DNA of 64,000 nt from Streptomyces zagrosensis (GCF_014203645.1 NZ_JACHJL010000007.1:1-64000), one strand, 5' to 3'; numbered from the stretch's first letter, positions 50,165 to 61,536 are shown. Numbers and translations are program-made. Notes: generated by a model from the letters alone, not told the origin.

Positions 50165-50986
50165 ATGCGATGGTCGAGGGCATACACGGTGGGCCGACAA
50201 GATCTTGCGAACGCGCTGGACGCGGAGATGCGAAGGCGGCTTTTGCCACCCTCCGCGGTGCGGGCCATGGGGGAGTGGCTGGCAGGACCGGGCGCTCGGT
50301 ACGCAACGGGCGCCGGCCAGCACGCCGTTACGTACGTGCCCGCGCGCTGGTCAGCCATCGCCCCGTGGCCTCGCGGGCTGGCCGAGCGGTCGAGCGTGGC
50401 GGCCACGGCGATCAGCCGCCTCCAGGTGGCCACGACCGTACGGGACGCCGTGGCGCGCGGTGAGTGGCTCACGGCCCTCGTGGCTCCGTACGTGTGGGGC
50501 CAGGGCACGGTGGGCTACGGCCCGCACCGCCTTCAGGAAATACTGGCCGACCCGGCCACCGCCGACGCACTGGCGCTGGCCAGTGCCGCGTTGCACGCGA
50601 AGGGCGCGGTGGCGGCGTATGGCGTACTGGATGGCGCGGTGAAGGGGCTGGGACCCGCCTTCTTCACCAAGGCCCTCTACTTTCTCAGCCTCGCCATGGA
50701 CCCGCCCCCGACCCCTAGCCCGCTGATCTTGGACCAGCGGGTTGCGCGGGTGCTGCGCGCCCATGCCACGCGCGTCGGGCTGGACCTGGGATGGGAGTGG
50801 GCGGCGGGTGTGGCGGCCTGGATCTGGTCGGATGGAGGCTGGTCGCCGCATCGTTACGGTGTGTACGTGGAGTGGATGACCGCAGCCACCGATCAACTCG
50901 CCTCTGCCGGCATCGGGTGGCCCGAGGCGGGCCAGGACCTGCTGGAACTCGCCCTTTTCGGTGCGGCCTGGCAGCCGGCTGCGTAA
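50165..50986 (+). CDS. OGG-fold (8-oxoguanine DNA glycosylase-like) protein
   Basis: 273 residues. All-helical protein with WLTALVAPYVWGQGTVGYGPHRLQEIL, GLGPAFFTKALYFLSLAMD and SPLILDQRVARVL. The helix-hairpin-helix-like GLGPAFFTKALYF and the Asp in LDQRVA resemble the helix-hairpin-helix/Asp core of OGG1-type glycosylases. Streptomyces orthologues are often called OGG-fold proteins. The Lys in FFTKALYF could be catalytic. Activity on 8-oxoguanine is unproven. ATG at 50165 has no strong ribosome-binding site. Monocistronic. Confidence 0.75.
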   Translation: MRWSRAYTVGRQDLANALDAEMRRRLLPPSAVRAMGEWLAGPGARYATGAGQHAVTYVPARWSAIAPWPRGLAERSSVAATAISRLQVATTVRDAVARGEWLTALVAPYVWGQGTVGYGPHRLQEILADPATADALALASAALHAKGAVAAYGVLDGAVKGLGPAFFTKALYFLSLAMDPPPTPSPLILDQRVARVLRAHATRVGLDLGWEWAAGVAAWIWSDGGWSPHRYGVYVEWMTAATDQLASAGIGWPEAGQDLLELALFGAAWQPAA

Positions 50987-50996
50987 CCGGTCACGG

Positions 50997-51037
50997 AGCC
51001 GGCCATGGGACCGGCCATGGGACCGGTCATGGGACCA
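50997..51037. repeat. GGGACCGGCCAT 12-bp tandem repeat
   Basis: Three copies of GGCCATGGGACC/GGTCATGGGACC follow the OGG-fold gene, in the convergent gap before the response-regulator gene. Confidence 0.75.
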
Positions 51038-51119
51038 GGCGCTGGGCTGCGGCTCGGTGCGTGTGGCGGCATTGGTCGAGCGCCATGGCTCCATGGCCGC
51101 AAGCCCACGGCCACGCCTG

Positions 51120-51836
51120 TCAGGCCACAGGTTTCGGGCCGCCGGCGCCCCGCTGCCGTTCGCCGTCCAGCAGTCCCGCGTCATGGGCGAGCAGGGCGAT
51201 CTGCACCCGGTTGTTGAGGTCGAGTTTGGTCAGGATGCGGGAGACATGGGTCTTGACCGTGGCGACGCTCATGTACAGCGCGCTGCTGATCTCCGCGTTC
51301 GACTTGCCCTCGCCCACCGCGATGGCGACCTCCCGTTCCCGGTCGTTCACCTGGCTGAGCAGGCCGCGCGCCCGGCTTGTGCGCCTCTCCTGCGCGGACT
51401 CGGCGACGTGCGCGATGAGTTGCTGGGTGACCGCGGGGGAGAGCACCGGGTCCCCGGCGGCGACCCGGCGCACGGCGGCCACGATGTCGGCGGGAGGCGT
51501 GTCCTTGAGGAGGAAGCCCGCGGCTCCGGCCCGTAGCGCGCGTAGCACGTGCTCGTCCGCGTTGAACGTCGTCAGCACGATGACCTCGGGCGGCTGTTCC
51601 CTACGACGCAACTCTTCCGTCGCCGCGAGCCCGTCCACGGTGGGCATGCGGATGTCCATCAGGACGACGTCGGGGGAGTGTTGGTCCACCAGCGGGCCGA
51701 CCTCGCTCCCGTCGGCGGCCTCGCCGACGATCTCGACCTCGGCCGAGCCGCCGAGCATCAGCCGCAGCCCGGCCCGCACCAACGGGTCGTCGTCAACGAG
51801 GAGTATGCGTACGCACTGGTGATCGGGAACGCTCAT
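51120..51836 (-). CDS. NarL-family response regulator
   Basis: 238 residues. Receiver with the acidic pair in ILLVDDDPLVRAGL, phospho-acceptor Asp in DVVLMDIRMPTVDGL, Thr in VIVLTTF and Lys in GFLLKDTPP. The LuxR-type helix-turn-helix is at VNDREREVAIAVGEGKSNAEISSALYMSVATVKTHVSRI in outline. ATG at 51836 overlaps the stop of the kinase gene by ATGA, so the pair is translationally coupled with the kinase first. Regulon unknown. Confidence 0.95.
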   Translation of the reverse strand: MSVPDHQCVRILLVDDDPLVRAGLRLMLGGSAEVEIVGEAADGSEVGPLVDQHSPDVVLMDIRMPTVDGLAATEELRRREQPPEVIVLTTFNADEHVLRALRAGAAGFLLKDTPPADIVAAVRRVAAGDPVLSPAVTQQLIAHVAESAQERRTSRARGLLSQVNDREREVAIAVGEGKSNAEISSALYMSVATVKTHVSRILTKLDLNNRVQIALLAHDAGLLDGERQRGAGGPKPVA

Positions 51837-53242
51837 GAGGGCCACGGTAGCCACGCCCGGAGCAGGAAGCCGCCGTCTTGGGTGGCTCCGCTCTCCAGGT
51901 ACCCACCAGCCAGCGAGGCGCGCTCGGTGAGGCCGATCAGCCCCTGCCCCGACCCGGGGATCACCTTGCGCGCGGCGCCCTCGGCCTTCCCACTTCGCAC
52001 CGGGGCGCCCTGCACCAGCGCCGCTGCCCAGTCCCGTACCTCCACGGTCAGGCCGCGCTCCGGCGTGCCGGTCACCCGCACCGTTACCTCGGCGTCGGGG
52101 GCGTGCTTACGGGTGTTGGTCAGGCCCTCCTGCACGATGCGGTACGCCGTACGCCCCGTCGCCGCCGGGACCTCGCCGTGTTGGCCGGTCTCGTCCCGCA
52201 GTGTCACGCGCATGGCGGCCTGCCGTGACTCCGCGACCAGCCGCGGCAGATCGGCCAGCGTCGGCTGCGGGCGACTCGGCACGGCGCCGGCGAACGTGAC
52301 GCCTCCGGCGCCACCCGCGCCATGTGCTGGCTCCGCGCCCCCCGTTGCCTCCGCGCCACTTGGCCCGTCGCGGACCGCCTCGGCGCCACCTGCCCTGTCG
52401 CGGACCGTCTCCGCGCCACCTGCCCCATCGCGGACCGTGCTTCCGGCCGGGGCCGCGGGCTGGCCGATGGGGGCCCGCAGCACGCCGATCACCTCGCGTA
52501 GATCTTCCAGAGCCTGATGGGCGCTGTCGCGGATCACCCCGGCGGCCTGGGCGATGTCATCGGGTGGTGCGCCGGGCCGGTATTCGAGCGCCCCCGCATG
52601 CACGCTGAGCAGCGACAGCCGGTGCGCGAGCACATCGTGCATCTCGCGGGCAATCCGTTCCCGGGTGAGCCGCTGGGCGCGCTCGGCGCGTAGCGCGGCC
52701 TCCGCCTCGGCCCGGTGCGCGCGGTCCCGTAGCGAATCCACGAGCTGTCGCCGAGAGCGTACGAACATGCCCCAGCCGATCGCGGTGGCGTACAGCAGCG
52801 CGCCGGCCAGCACGGAGCCCAGATAGCCGAGGTCGGGGTCGGTATGCACCAGGCCGTTGACCAGGCTGCACGCGAGGGACAGGCCCCCGATCGCAGCGAC
52901 GGTGCGAAACGGTCGGTGCACCGCGACGGTGAACATCGCCACCATTGTGGGCCCGACCACGAAGTGGGACGCCATCGACGCCAGCAGCACGACCACCGCG
53001 AGCTGCACTGGCCAGCGGCGGCGCAGCCATAGTGCCGTGCACGCCAGCGTTCCCGTCACCTGGTCGAGGAAGACCGTGAGTTCCGTCAGATCGGGGTCTT
53101 CCACCACTGGCCCGGCGGTCATGAAGGAGAACCCGGCGGCCAGCGCGAAGCTGATGATGTCCACCCACCAGTCGCGTGCGCTCCGCTTGGCGCGTGCGGG
53201 GCGCGCCGTGGCGTGCGGAGGTGGATCGTACGAGCCGTTCAT
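51833..53242 (-). CDS. Sensor histidine kinase (HisKA_3 type)
   Basis: 469 residues. Four to six N-terminal membrane segments (about 28-160) precede a dimerisation/phospho-acceptor helix with RERIAREMHDVLAHRLSLLSVHAG (phospho-His in REMHDVLAH) and a HATPase_c domain with N-box VQEGLTNTRKHAP and G2-box PGSGQGLIGLTER. The G1 segment reads VEVRDWAAALVQG instead of D-x-G-x-G, as in some other actinobacterial kinases of this class. A 30-bp triplicated DNA segment (52347-52436) inserts an Ala/Gly/Glu repeat between the two cytoplasmic domains. The cognate regulator is encoded immediately downstream. Confidence 0.93.
   Translation of the reverse strand: MNGSYDPPPHATARPARAKRSARDWWVDIISFALAAGFSFMTAGPVVEDPDLTELTVFLDQVTGTLACTALWLRRRWPVQLAVVVLLASMASHFVVGPTMVAMFTVAVHRPFRTVAAIGGLSLACSLVNGLVHTDPDLGYLGSVLAGALLYATAIGWGMFVRSRRQLVDSLRDRAHRAEAEAALRAERAQRLTRERIAREMHDVLAHRLSLLSVHAGALEYRPGAPPDDIAQAAGVIRDSAHQALEDLREVIGVLRAPIGQPAAPAGSTVRDGAGGAETVRDRAGGAEAVRDGPSGAEATGGAEPAHGAGGAGGVTFAGAVPSRPQPTLADLPRLVAESRQAAMRVTLRDETGQHGEVPAATGRTAYRIVQEGLTNTRKHAPDAEVTVRVTGTPERGLTVEVRDWAAALVQGAPVRSGKAEGAARKVIPGSGQGLIGLTERASLAGGYLESGATQDGGFLLRAWLPWPS
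52347..52436. repeat. 30-bp in-frame tandem repeat inside the histidine-kinase gene
   Basis: Three adjacent 30-bp copies (52347-52376, 52377-52406, 52407-52436) with few differences. They encode ten-residue VRDGAGGAEx units on the minus strand. Confidence 0.85.
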
Positions 53243-53367
53243 ACGGGTGAACCTACTGACCCTCCCGCCCCGGCGAACTGTCGAGCGCTGGAGCCGCTAC
53301 CAAAGTCGCGCGGTCGTAGACCTTCGGCCGACAGGCGATACCGCCTGTCGCGCCTAGCGTCCATGCC

Positions 53368-53664
53368 ATGAGAAAGCTGCTTGAGCTGCTGGGTATGGGG
53401 CTACTGGTGATCGGCGGGTCCAGCCTGGTCCACCACTTCACCGACTGGTTCGGCAAGTGGGCCCTGGTGGACCGGCTGCCCTGGTTCGACGGGTATGAGC
53501 TGTACGCCAGCGGCATCGTCGCCGTACTCGGCTTCGCCGTGCTGTGCGCGAGCGACATGGTGCCGGGCCCGGCGGCGGCAGCCGCCGGGCTGTTCGAAGA
53601 CAGGGCGGTGCCGATGACCGATCGCAGCGTCACTGCTGATGAAGGCCCCGATGGGCCAGGGTGA
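53368..53664 (+). CDS. Small membrane protein of unknown function
   Basis: 98 residues with two hydrophobic segments (LLGMGLLVIGGSSLVHHF and LYASGIVAVLGFAVLCAS) joined by an aromatic/charged loop DWFGKWALVDRLPWFDGYE. Similar small proteins occur in other streptomycetes. Its last 35 bp overlap the 3' end of the convergent lpd-like gene, an uncommon arrangement that may be real or may mean a shorter protein. No strong ribosome-binding site precedes ATG 53368. Confidence 0.65.
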   Translation: MRKLLELLGMGLLVIGGSSLVHHFTDWFGKWALVDRLPWFDGYELYASGIVAVLGFAVLCASDMVPGPAAAAAGLFEDRAVPMTDRSVTADEGPDGPG

Positions 53665-55111
53665 GGAACGCCTCGCCGACCGCTTCGGACAGCGTCGGGT
53701 GCGGGTGAATGTGCTGGGATACGTCGGTCGGATCGGCCTCCCAGCCGACGATGAGCTGACTCTCCGCGATCATTTCGGAGACATGCGGCCCGACGAGGTG
53801 CACCCCCAGCACGGTGCCGACCGCATCGGTCCCGGCCCCTCGCGCGGCCGAAGTGGCCGCCCCGCCGCCAGCGGAGGGGCGGCCCGAGCCGCGCTCGGCG
53901 ACGATCTTCACCATGCCGCCCTGCCCGTGCACCATGCCCTTGGCGGTCGCGGTCAGCGGCATGGTGTTGGTGACGACATCGTGTCCCGATTCCCGCGCCC
54001 CGTGCTCCGTGAGCCCCACGGAGGCGGTTTGCGGACTTGAGTACGTCACGCGCGGCACCGCCGCATAGTCCACGGGGCGCGGTGACTGGCCCGCCAGGAC
54101 CTCCGCCACCAGCATCCCCTCCGCGAACGAGGCGTGCGCAAGCCCCAGCGCCGGAGGCGGCAGCAGATCGCCCACCACATGCACGCCCGGAACGGCCGTC
54201 TCCAAGCGCGACCAGTCGGCAGGGGCCACGTGCCCCCGGGCGTCGGCCGTCAGGCCCGCTGCCGCCAGCCCGAGCCCCTCGGTCACCGGCACCCGCCCCA
54301 CGGCCACGAGAAGCCGCTCCACATCGAGGTGGTGCGTTTGTCCGCGCGCCGCGGTGACCGTGGCCCGTACCCCGCTCTCGTACGGCTGTGCATCCTCCAG
54401 CCGGGCCCCGGTCCACACCGCGATGCCGCGCTTCTTCAGGCCGCGGGTCAACTGGCGGCTCACCTCCACGTCCTCCAGCGGAAGCAGCCGGTCCGCCGCC
54501 TCCACCAGGGTGACGTCGGCGCCCAACGAGCGGTGCAGCGAGGCGTACTCCACGCCGATCGCGCCCCCGCCGAGTACCAGTACGGAGCCCGGCAGGCCCG
54601 GCGCGAACAGCGCGTCGTCGCTGGTGACCACCTGCCGTCCGGTGGGCGCGAGCCCCGGCAGCGCACGCGGCCTTGACCCGGTCGCCAGCACGATGCCGCG
54701 TCGCGCCGTCCAGTCGCCACCCGGCTGCACGCGCACCGTACGGGGCCCCGTCAGCGTGGCGAAGCCGCGCACCACCCGCACGCCCGCATGGGCAAGGTGG
54801 CCCTCGACGCCCCGGTGGTTGCGCGTCACGATGTCATCGCGGGTCGCCGTCAGCGCGGCCCAGTCCACGCCCTCCAAGGTCGCGTTCACGCCCCAGCGTT
54901 CGCGGGCCTCCACCACGTCGTCGATGAGCTCAGCGGCGTGCAGCATCGCCTTGCTGGGGATACAACCGCGGTGCAGACAGGTGCCGCCGACCAGGTCGTG
55001 TTCGGCCAGTACCACGTTGAGGCCAAGAGCGGCGGCGCGTAGGGCGGTGCTGTAGCCGCCGGTGCCGCCACCGATCACGATGACGTCCGCCTCATGTTCA
55101 CGATCAGACAT
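53630..55111 (-). CDS. lpdA: Dihydrolipoyl dehydrogenase-like flavoprotein
   Basis: 493 residues. VIVIGGGTGGYSTALRAAALG (FAD), GGTCLHRGCIPSKAMLH with the redox-active CxxxxC pair, the NAD motif VLVLGGGAIGVEYA, and the C-terminal HPHPTLSEAVGEAF with the active-site His-Glu. It oxidises dihydrolipoyl groups of 2-oxoacid dehydrogenase complexes. No other complex subunit is nearby. A Gly/Ala-rich insert (about residues 400-425) is atypical and encoded by GC-rich DNA. ATG at 55111 is divergent from the LysR gene (137 bp). Confidence 0.93.
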   Translation of the reverse strand: MSDREHEADVIVIGGGTGGYSTALRAAALGLNVVLAEHDLVGGTCLHRGCIPSKAMLHAAELIDDVVEARERWGVNATLEGVDWAALTATRDDIVTRNHRGVEGHLAHAGVRVVRGFATLTGPRTVRVQPGGDWTARRGIVLATGSRPRALPGLAPTGRQVVTSDDALFAPGLPGSVLVLGGGAIGVEYASLHRSLGADVTLVEAADRLLPLEDVEVSRQLTRGLKKRGIAVWTGARLEDAQPYESGVRATVTAARGQTHHLDVERLLVAVGRVPVTEGLGLAAAGLTADARGHVAPADWSRLETAVPGVHVVGDLLPPPALGLAHASFAEGMLVAEVLAGQSPRPVDYAAVPRVTYSSPQTASVGLTEHGARESGHDVVTNTMPLTATAKGMVHGQGGMVKIVAERGSGRPSAGGGAATSAARGAGTDAVGTVLGVHLVGPHVSEMIAESQLIVGWEADPTDVSQHIHPHPTLSEAVGEAFLTLAHRGLHQQ

Positions 55112-55248
55112 GTCCCCAGGCTCCGCCCACGGCAGTCAATGAGTCCAAGGCAATGTTTTGATGGAGTCGATGAATTTCGTGCATACCCTCGTGCCTGCGT
55201 GAAGTGCCGCGAGGACAGGCAGAGGGCGGGCGAGGAGTGGGGCGTGCG

Positions 55249-56358
55249 GTGAGTCTGCGGCAGATGGAGTACCTGGTGGCGGTGGTGGAGGAGGCGTCGT
55301 TCACGCGTGCGGCCGAAACCCTCAACGTGACGCAGTCGGCGCTGTCCCACCAGATCAAGGCCCTGGAACGGGAGGTCGGCGGACCGCTGTTGGAACGGCT
55401 GCCGCGCGGCGTGGGGCTGACCCCGATGGGCCGTGCCTTCCTGCCGCACGCGGAGTTGGCGGTACGCAGCGCCGGCCAGGCCCGGCGGGCGGCCAAGGCA
55501 GCCGCCGACGCGGAAGGCGGCGAACTGCACATCGCCAGCGTGCACGCGGTGGCCATGGGGGTGCTGCCGGAGACGTTCGCCCACTGGCAACGCGCGCACC
55601 CCGCAGTGCGCCTGGTGCTCCACGAGTACCCGTCGGCCGACGAACTGGTCGAGCGGATGGGGCGCGGCGTGGCCGATGTCGCTGTCGGGCATCGGCCGAC
55701 GACGTGGCAGGGCCCGGTGGTGCCGATCGGTGCTGAGGAGATCGTCATTGCCGTCTCCGCCGATGACGCGCTGGCGACCAGGGGCACCGTACGGCTGGCC
55801 GAGTTGGCGGACCGGCCCTGGGTGCGCTGCGCCCTGGAACCGATGGTGGCGGGGCGCCCCGCGATGGACCTGCTCTGTGAACGGGCAGGCTTCACGCCCC
55901 GTACGGCCGTCCACACCGAACACACCTCCACCGCGGTCCGCATGGCACGCGCAGGCGCCGGCGTGGTGGCCGCCCCGGACCATGTCATCAGCGGCATCCG
56001 TGGCTGCGCGATGCTACGGCTCGACCCGCCGATACGCCGCGAACTGGTCGCCTTCTCCCGCGTGGAACTCACCGGAGTGGCACGGTCGTTCGTGGACCAC
56101 CTACGCACCGTGCAACTCGCCACTATGCCGGCCGCCGCCCCAGGCGTATCCGCTGTCCCAGGGGCATCCACCGCCCCAGACATATCCGCTACCCCAGGCG
56201 CGCCCGCCGCTCCAGCGGCGAGCGCTGTTCCGGCTGCGAGTGCCACATCCGTGTCGAGCGTCAGTCCGGTGGCAACAACTGCCGTCACGGCGCCCGCTGT
56301 TTCCCACCATGCGCGGTCGGCCTCGGTGCGGGCGTCGCCGCCCCCTCAATCCCCGTAG
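55249..56358 (+). CDS. LysR-family transcriptional regulator with repetitive C-terminal tail
   Basis: 369 residues. The N-terminal winged helix-turn-helix is LRQMEYLVAVVEEASFTRAAETLNVTQSALSHQIKALE in outline; a substrate-binding domain follows (GELHIASVHAVAMGVLPE, VADVAVGHRPTTW, GAGVVAAPDHVI). About 70 extra C-terminal residues (from about 300) are Ala/Pro/Ser repeats of six residues encoded by an 18-bp repeat. GTG at 55249; an SD-like CGAGGAG at 55231-55237 is 11 nt upstream. Divergent from the lpd-like gene, a natural candidate target. Confidence 0.88.
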   Translation: MSLRQMEYLVAVVEEASFTRAAETLNVTQSALSHQIKALEREVGGPLLERLPRGVGLTPMGRAFLPHAELAVRSAGQARRAAKAAADAEGGELHIASVHAVAMGVLPETFAHWQRAHPAVRLVLHEYPSADELVERMGRGVADVAVGHRPTTWQGPVVPIGAEEIVIAVSADDALATRGTVRLAELADRPWVRCALEPMVAGRPAMDLLCERAGFTPRTAVHTEHTSTAVRMARAGAGVVAAPDHVISGIRGCAMLRLDPPIRRELVAFSRVELTGVARSFVDHLRTVQLATMPAAAPGVSAVPGASTAPDISATPGAPAAPAASAVPAASATSVSSVSPVATTAVTAPAVSHHARSASVRASPPPQSP

Positions 56359-56365
56359 CGCACTT

Positions 56366-56406
56366 GCCCCCTCTCCCGCCCCTCTCCCGCCCCTCTCTCC
56401 CGCCCC
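56366..56406. repeat. CCCCTCTCCCG repeats between LysR and treY
   Basis: Three consecutive CCCCTCTCCCG/CCCCTCTCTCCCG copies fill the 48-bp gap between these convergent genes. Confidence 0.8.
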
Positions 56407-59163
56407 TCAATCCCGTACGAGCAGCGCCACCGGATACCGCGCGAACAGCTCATCCAGTGCGAGGCCCTTGAGGCGGGCCGGCTCGTCGGGGTCGGTGCGT
56501 ACGGTGTCGGCGGTGAGTGCCGTTCCCGTCAGCAGGTCTCGCCATCGGCCCGCGCCGGGGACCGCGAGGAGGGTGCCGCGCCAGCCGCCGGATGCGGCGA
56601 GCGCGCGGGGGAGCCGGGTTGCCGCGCTCACCACCTGGCCCGAGCGGGCGAAGGCCACGCAGTGGGCGGCTGCGGGGCCATGGGCGGCGAGCGGTTCGTA
56701 GGAGGCCGCGGTGCCGAACCATTCGGGGTGACGGGCGCGCAGCCGTAGTGCCGTCGCTGTCAGCAGCAGCTTCGTGGCACAGAGGTCGTTCGGCGCGGCG
56801 TCGCCTTTCGGCGCGGCGTCCCCCGCCTTGGGGCCCGCCCCAGCCGCCGCGCCGCACGCGGCCAGTGCGAGGCCGTCCTGCCCACCCCGCCCGGCGAGTT
56901 GTGCCGCGAGCTCACCGTGGAAGCGCGGCGGGCGGCGGTTGTCCGGGTCCACCAGGGCCACATACGTACCCTCCGTATCCATGTACACATCGGGCACGCC
57001 CGGCATGGTCAGATGCAGCAAGGTTGCGCCGAGGGTGTTGGCGCGGGCCGAGGCGTCGAGGCCCTGCTGAAACGCTCGCAGTTCGGCGGGTGGCGGCCCG
57101 GCCGGGCCCGCCTGCGTGAAGGCGGCCACCGCCGCCTCGTACGCCTCGTCCGGATCGGCCCACGTGGTGTGCAGGCCGGCCTCCCGCACCGCCTTGAGCA
57201 CCGCGGGCACCAGCCGCTCGGGGCCGATTCCGGGGCAGCCAAGCGCCGTCTGCCAGGCCACCCAGGCGACATGAGCGTCCGGCGCAGGCGGCTCGGCCCG
57301 CGCCGTAAGCCGCCGCACTACGTCGTCCCAGGAGCTCGGGCACTCGGTGAGCGCGGCGATCCGGGCCCGTACGTCTGCGCTGCGCTTGGTGTCGTGGGTG
57401 GTCAAGACCGTGCCGGTGTCCGGCCAATCCCGCTGGAGACGGGCGCAAAAGGCGTGGAACTGCGCCGGGGACACCGCCGCCCGCTGCGGAGCGCCGCCTA
57501 CCTCGGTCGCCGACAGCAGCGGAACGTACCGGTAGAACGCCGCGTCCTCAAGGGACTTGGCGCGCACCGCCGACGCAGTCTGCGCGAACCGGGCACAAAA
57601 GTCGCGGTGCCGCGGCCCCGCCCCGATGCGGCCGAGCGCCGCGTCCCGTACGACGTCCACCGCGTCCGCCTCGCGCGCCACCGCGAAGCAGCTACGGGCC
57701 GCGTGCGCTGCGGTGGCCAGCAGCTCCGCGTCCACGGCACGGGCGGGTGCGTCGGGGGTGGCGTACGGGCGGTAGACGGGGAGCCGCACGAGCAGTTCGC
57801 GGATGGCCGTACGCAGGGCCCAGGGCGCGTGGTCGCTCCACTGCGGCGAGGCGGCGCACAGCAGCGAAGCGGTGCGGGTCAGCCGCTCGACCTCGGCGGC
57901 CAGTTCGTAGGTCACCACGTGGTACGCCGCGCGGCGCGCCGTCGCCGCCCAGTCGCCGCCCCGGTCATCGGCGGGCGCCACGGTCGCGCGGTAGGCGTCG
58001 GCGAGTGCCGCCGCACCCGCGGGGTCGAGGAAGAGCCCGTCCACATGGCGCAGCGCGTCGTAGCCGGTCGTGCCCGCCACCGGCCAGTCGGCGGGCAGGC
58101 GCTCATCGACGCCCAAGATCTTCTCGACCACCGTCCACCGTCCGCCGGCGCGCGGTAGCCGCCCCCGGCCGGGGGCGGCGGGGCCACCCGGTGCCCCCGC
58201 CGCACGGTGTGCCCCCGCTTCCCCCTCGTGCGTCCCGGGTTCGCCACAGTGCGCCCCCGGTCCGCGCTCGCGCGCCGTGGCATCGCGTACCGCCTCGTCC
58301 AGTCGCCGCAGATAGCCACCGGGGTCGGCCAGCCCGTCCGGGTGGTCCACGCGCAGCCCATCGAGGACGCCGTCGCGCAGCAGCGCGAGCACCGTGGCAT
58401 GGGTGGCCGCGAAGACCTCCGGGTCCTCCACGCGCACCGCAATGAGGTCGGAGATGGTGAAGAAGCGGCGGTAGTTCAGCTCGGTACGGGCGAGCCGCCA
58501 CCAGGCGGGCCGATACCACTGGGCGGCAAGCAGCCCGGGTAGTGCCAGGTGCTCGGTGCCGGGCCGCAGCGGCAAGGCGTGGTCGCCGTAGCGCAGCACC
58601 GAGCCATCCACCGTGAACCGCTCCCGTTCGGCACCGAGCGGGCCACTCAGCATCGGCAGCAGCACCTTGCCGTCGTGCTGGGACCAGTCGATGTCGAACC
58701 AGCGCGCGTACGGCGAGGCGGGGCCGTCGCGCAGCACCGCCCACAGCGGCCCGTTCAGATGCTCCGGGGCGGGCACCGCCATGTGGTTGGGGACGATGTC
58801 GGCGATCAGCCCCAGGCCGTGGGCCTGCGCCGTACGGGCTAAGGAGCGCAACCCCGCAGCGCCGCCCAGCTCCGCGCGTACGGCCCCGTGGTCGATCACG
58901 TCGTAGCCGTGCGGAGAGCCAGGCACGGCCTCAAGGACGGGGGACAGATGAAGGTGCGAGACGCTGAGCGAGGCCAGATACGGCACGGCGCGCTCGGCCG
59001 CCGCGAACGGAAAGTCAGGTTGCAACTGGAGCCGATAGGTGGCGGTTGGCGGAACGGGTCGCGGGAGGTGAACGGGGCGTACGGGATCGGCGGGGCCAGC
59101 GGGGCCACCAGAGCTAACGGGGTCAGCGGGGCCAACGGGATGCGGGGCGGGCGCAGGCGTCAT
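56407..59163 (-). CDS. treY: Malto-oligosyltrehalose synthase
   Basis: About 918 residues, GH13 family. It turns the reducing end of maltooligosaccharides into a trehalose unit. Motifs: PTATYRLQLQPDFPFAAAE at the start, SHLHLSPVLEAVPGSPHGYDV, LIADIVPNHMA, GLRVDHPDGLADP (nucleophile), VEKILGVDERLP (acid Glu) and LTTHDTKRSADVRAR. TreY is usually 750-820 residues; the excess is in Ala/Gly/His-rich inserts (e.g. around residue 325-360) and a Pro-rich N-terminus. ATG at 59163 is chosen; a GTG six bases upstream is equally possible. Same strand as glgX and treZ. Confidence 0.92.
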   Translation of the reverse strand: MTPAPAPHPVGPADPVSSGGPAGPADPVRPVHLPRPVPPTATYRLQLQPDFPFAAAERAVPYLASLSVSHLHLSPVLEAVPGSPHGYDVIDHGAVRAELGGAAGLRSLARTAQAHGLGLIADIVPNHMAVPAPEHLNGPLWAVLRDGPASPYARWFDIDWSQHDGKVLLPMLSGPLGAERERFTVDGSVLRYGDHALPLRPGTEHLALPGLLAAQWYRPAWWRLARTELNYRRFFTISDLIAVRVEDPEVFAATHATVLALLRDGVLDGLRVDHPDGLADPGGYLRRLDEAVRDATARERGPGAHCGEPGTHEGEAGAHRAAGAPGGPAAPGRGRLPRAGGRWTVVEKILGVDERLPADWPVAGTTGYDALRHVDGLFLDPAGAAALADAYRATVAPADDRGGDWAATARRAAYHVVTYELAAEVERLTRTASLLCAASPQWSDHAPWALRTAIRELLVRLPVYRPYATPDAPARAVDAELLATAAHAARSCFAVAREADAVDVVRDAALGRIGAGPRHRDFCARFAQTASAVRAKSLEDAAFYRYVPLLSATEVGGAPQRAAVSPAQFHAFCARLQRDWPDTGTVLTTHDTKRSADVRARIAALTECPSSWDDVVRRLTARAEPPAPDAHVAWVAWQTALGCPGIGPERLVPAVLKAVREAGLHTTWADPDEAYEAAVAAFTQAGPAGPPPAELRAFQQGLDASARANTLGATLLHLTMPGVPDVYMDTEGTYVALVDPDNRRPPRFHGELAAQLAGRGGQDGLALAACGAAAGAGPKAGDAAPKGDAAPNDLCATKLLLTATALRLRARHPEWFGTAASYEPLAAHGPAAAHCVAFARSGQVVSAATRLPRALAASGGWRGTLLAVPGAGRWRDLLTGTALTADTVRTDPDEPARLKGLALDELFARYPVALLVRD

Positions 59164-59415
59164 GGGCACGTGTGTACCCACTCCGCGGGCTCCCGCCGCG
59201 GGGTCGGGCGCCTCGTCCACCCATGTGCCTCATGTGCCTCGTGCACCCGCTTCGAGGCCCCCGAACGCCCGCTTCGCTCGCTCCAACCGCCCCCGTGCCC
59301 CGTGCCCCGTGCCCCGTGCCCCGTGCCCCGCCCCCGTGCCCCGTGCCCCGTGCACCCTCGGCCCCGCACACCCCGCCGCCCCGCCGCCCCGTCCGGCAGC
59401 GCGCCAGCGCGCCCC
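59164..59415. repeat. Gap with CCCCGTG heptamer array between treY and glgX
   Basis: About nine CCCCGTG copies at 59291-59352, with one CCCCC interruption. The rest of the 252-bp gap contains no gene. The array spans the likely treY promoter region. Confidence 0.8.
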
Positions 59416-61536
<2,121 letters not shown>

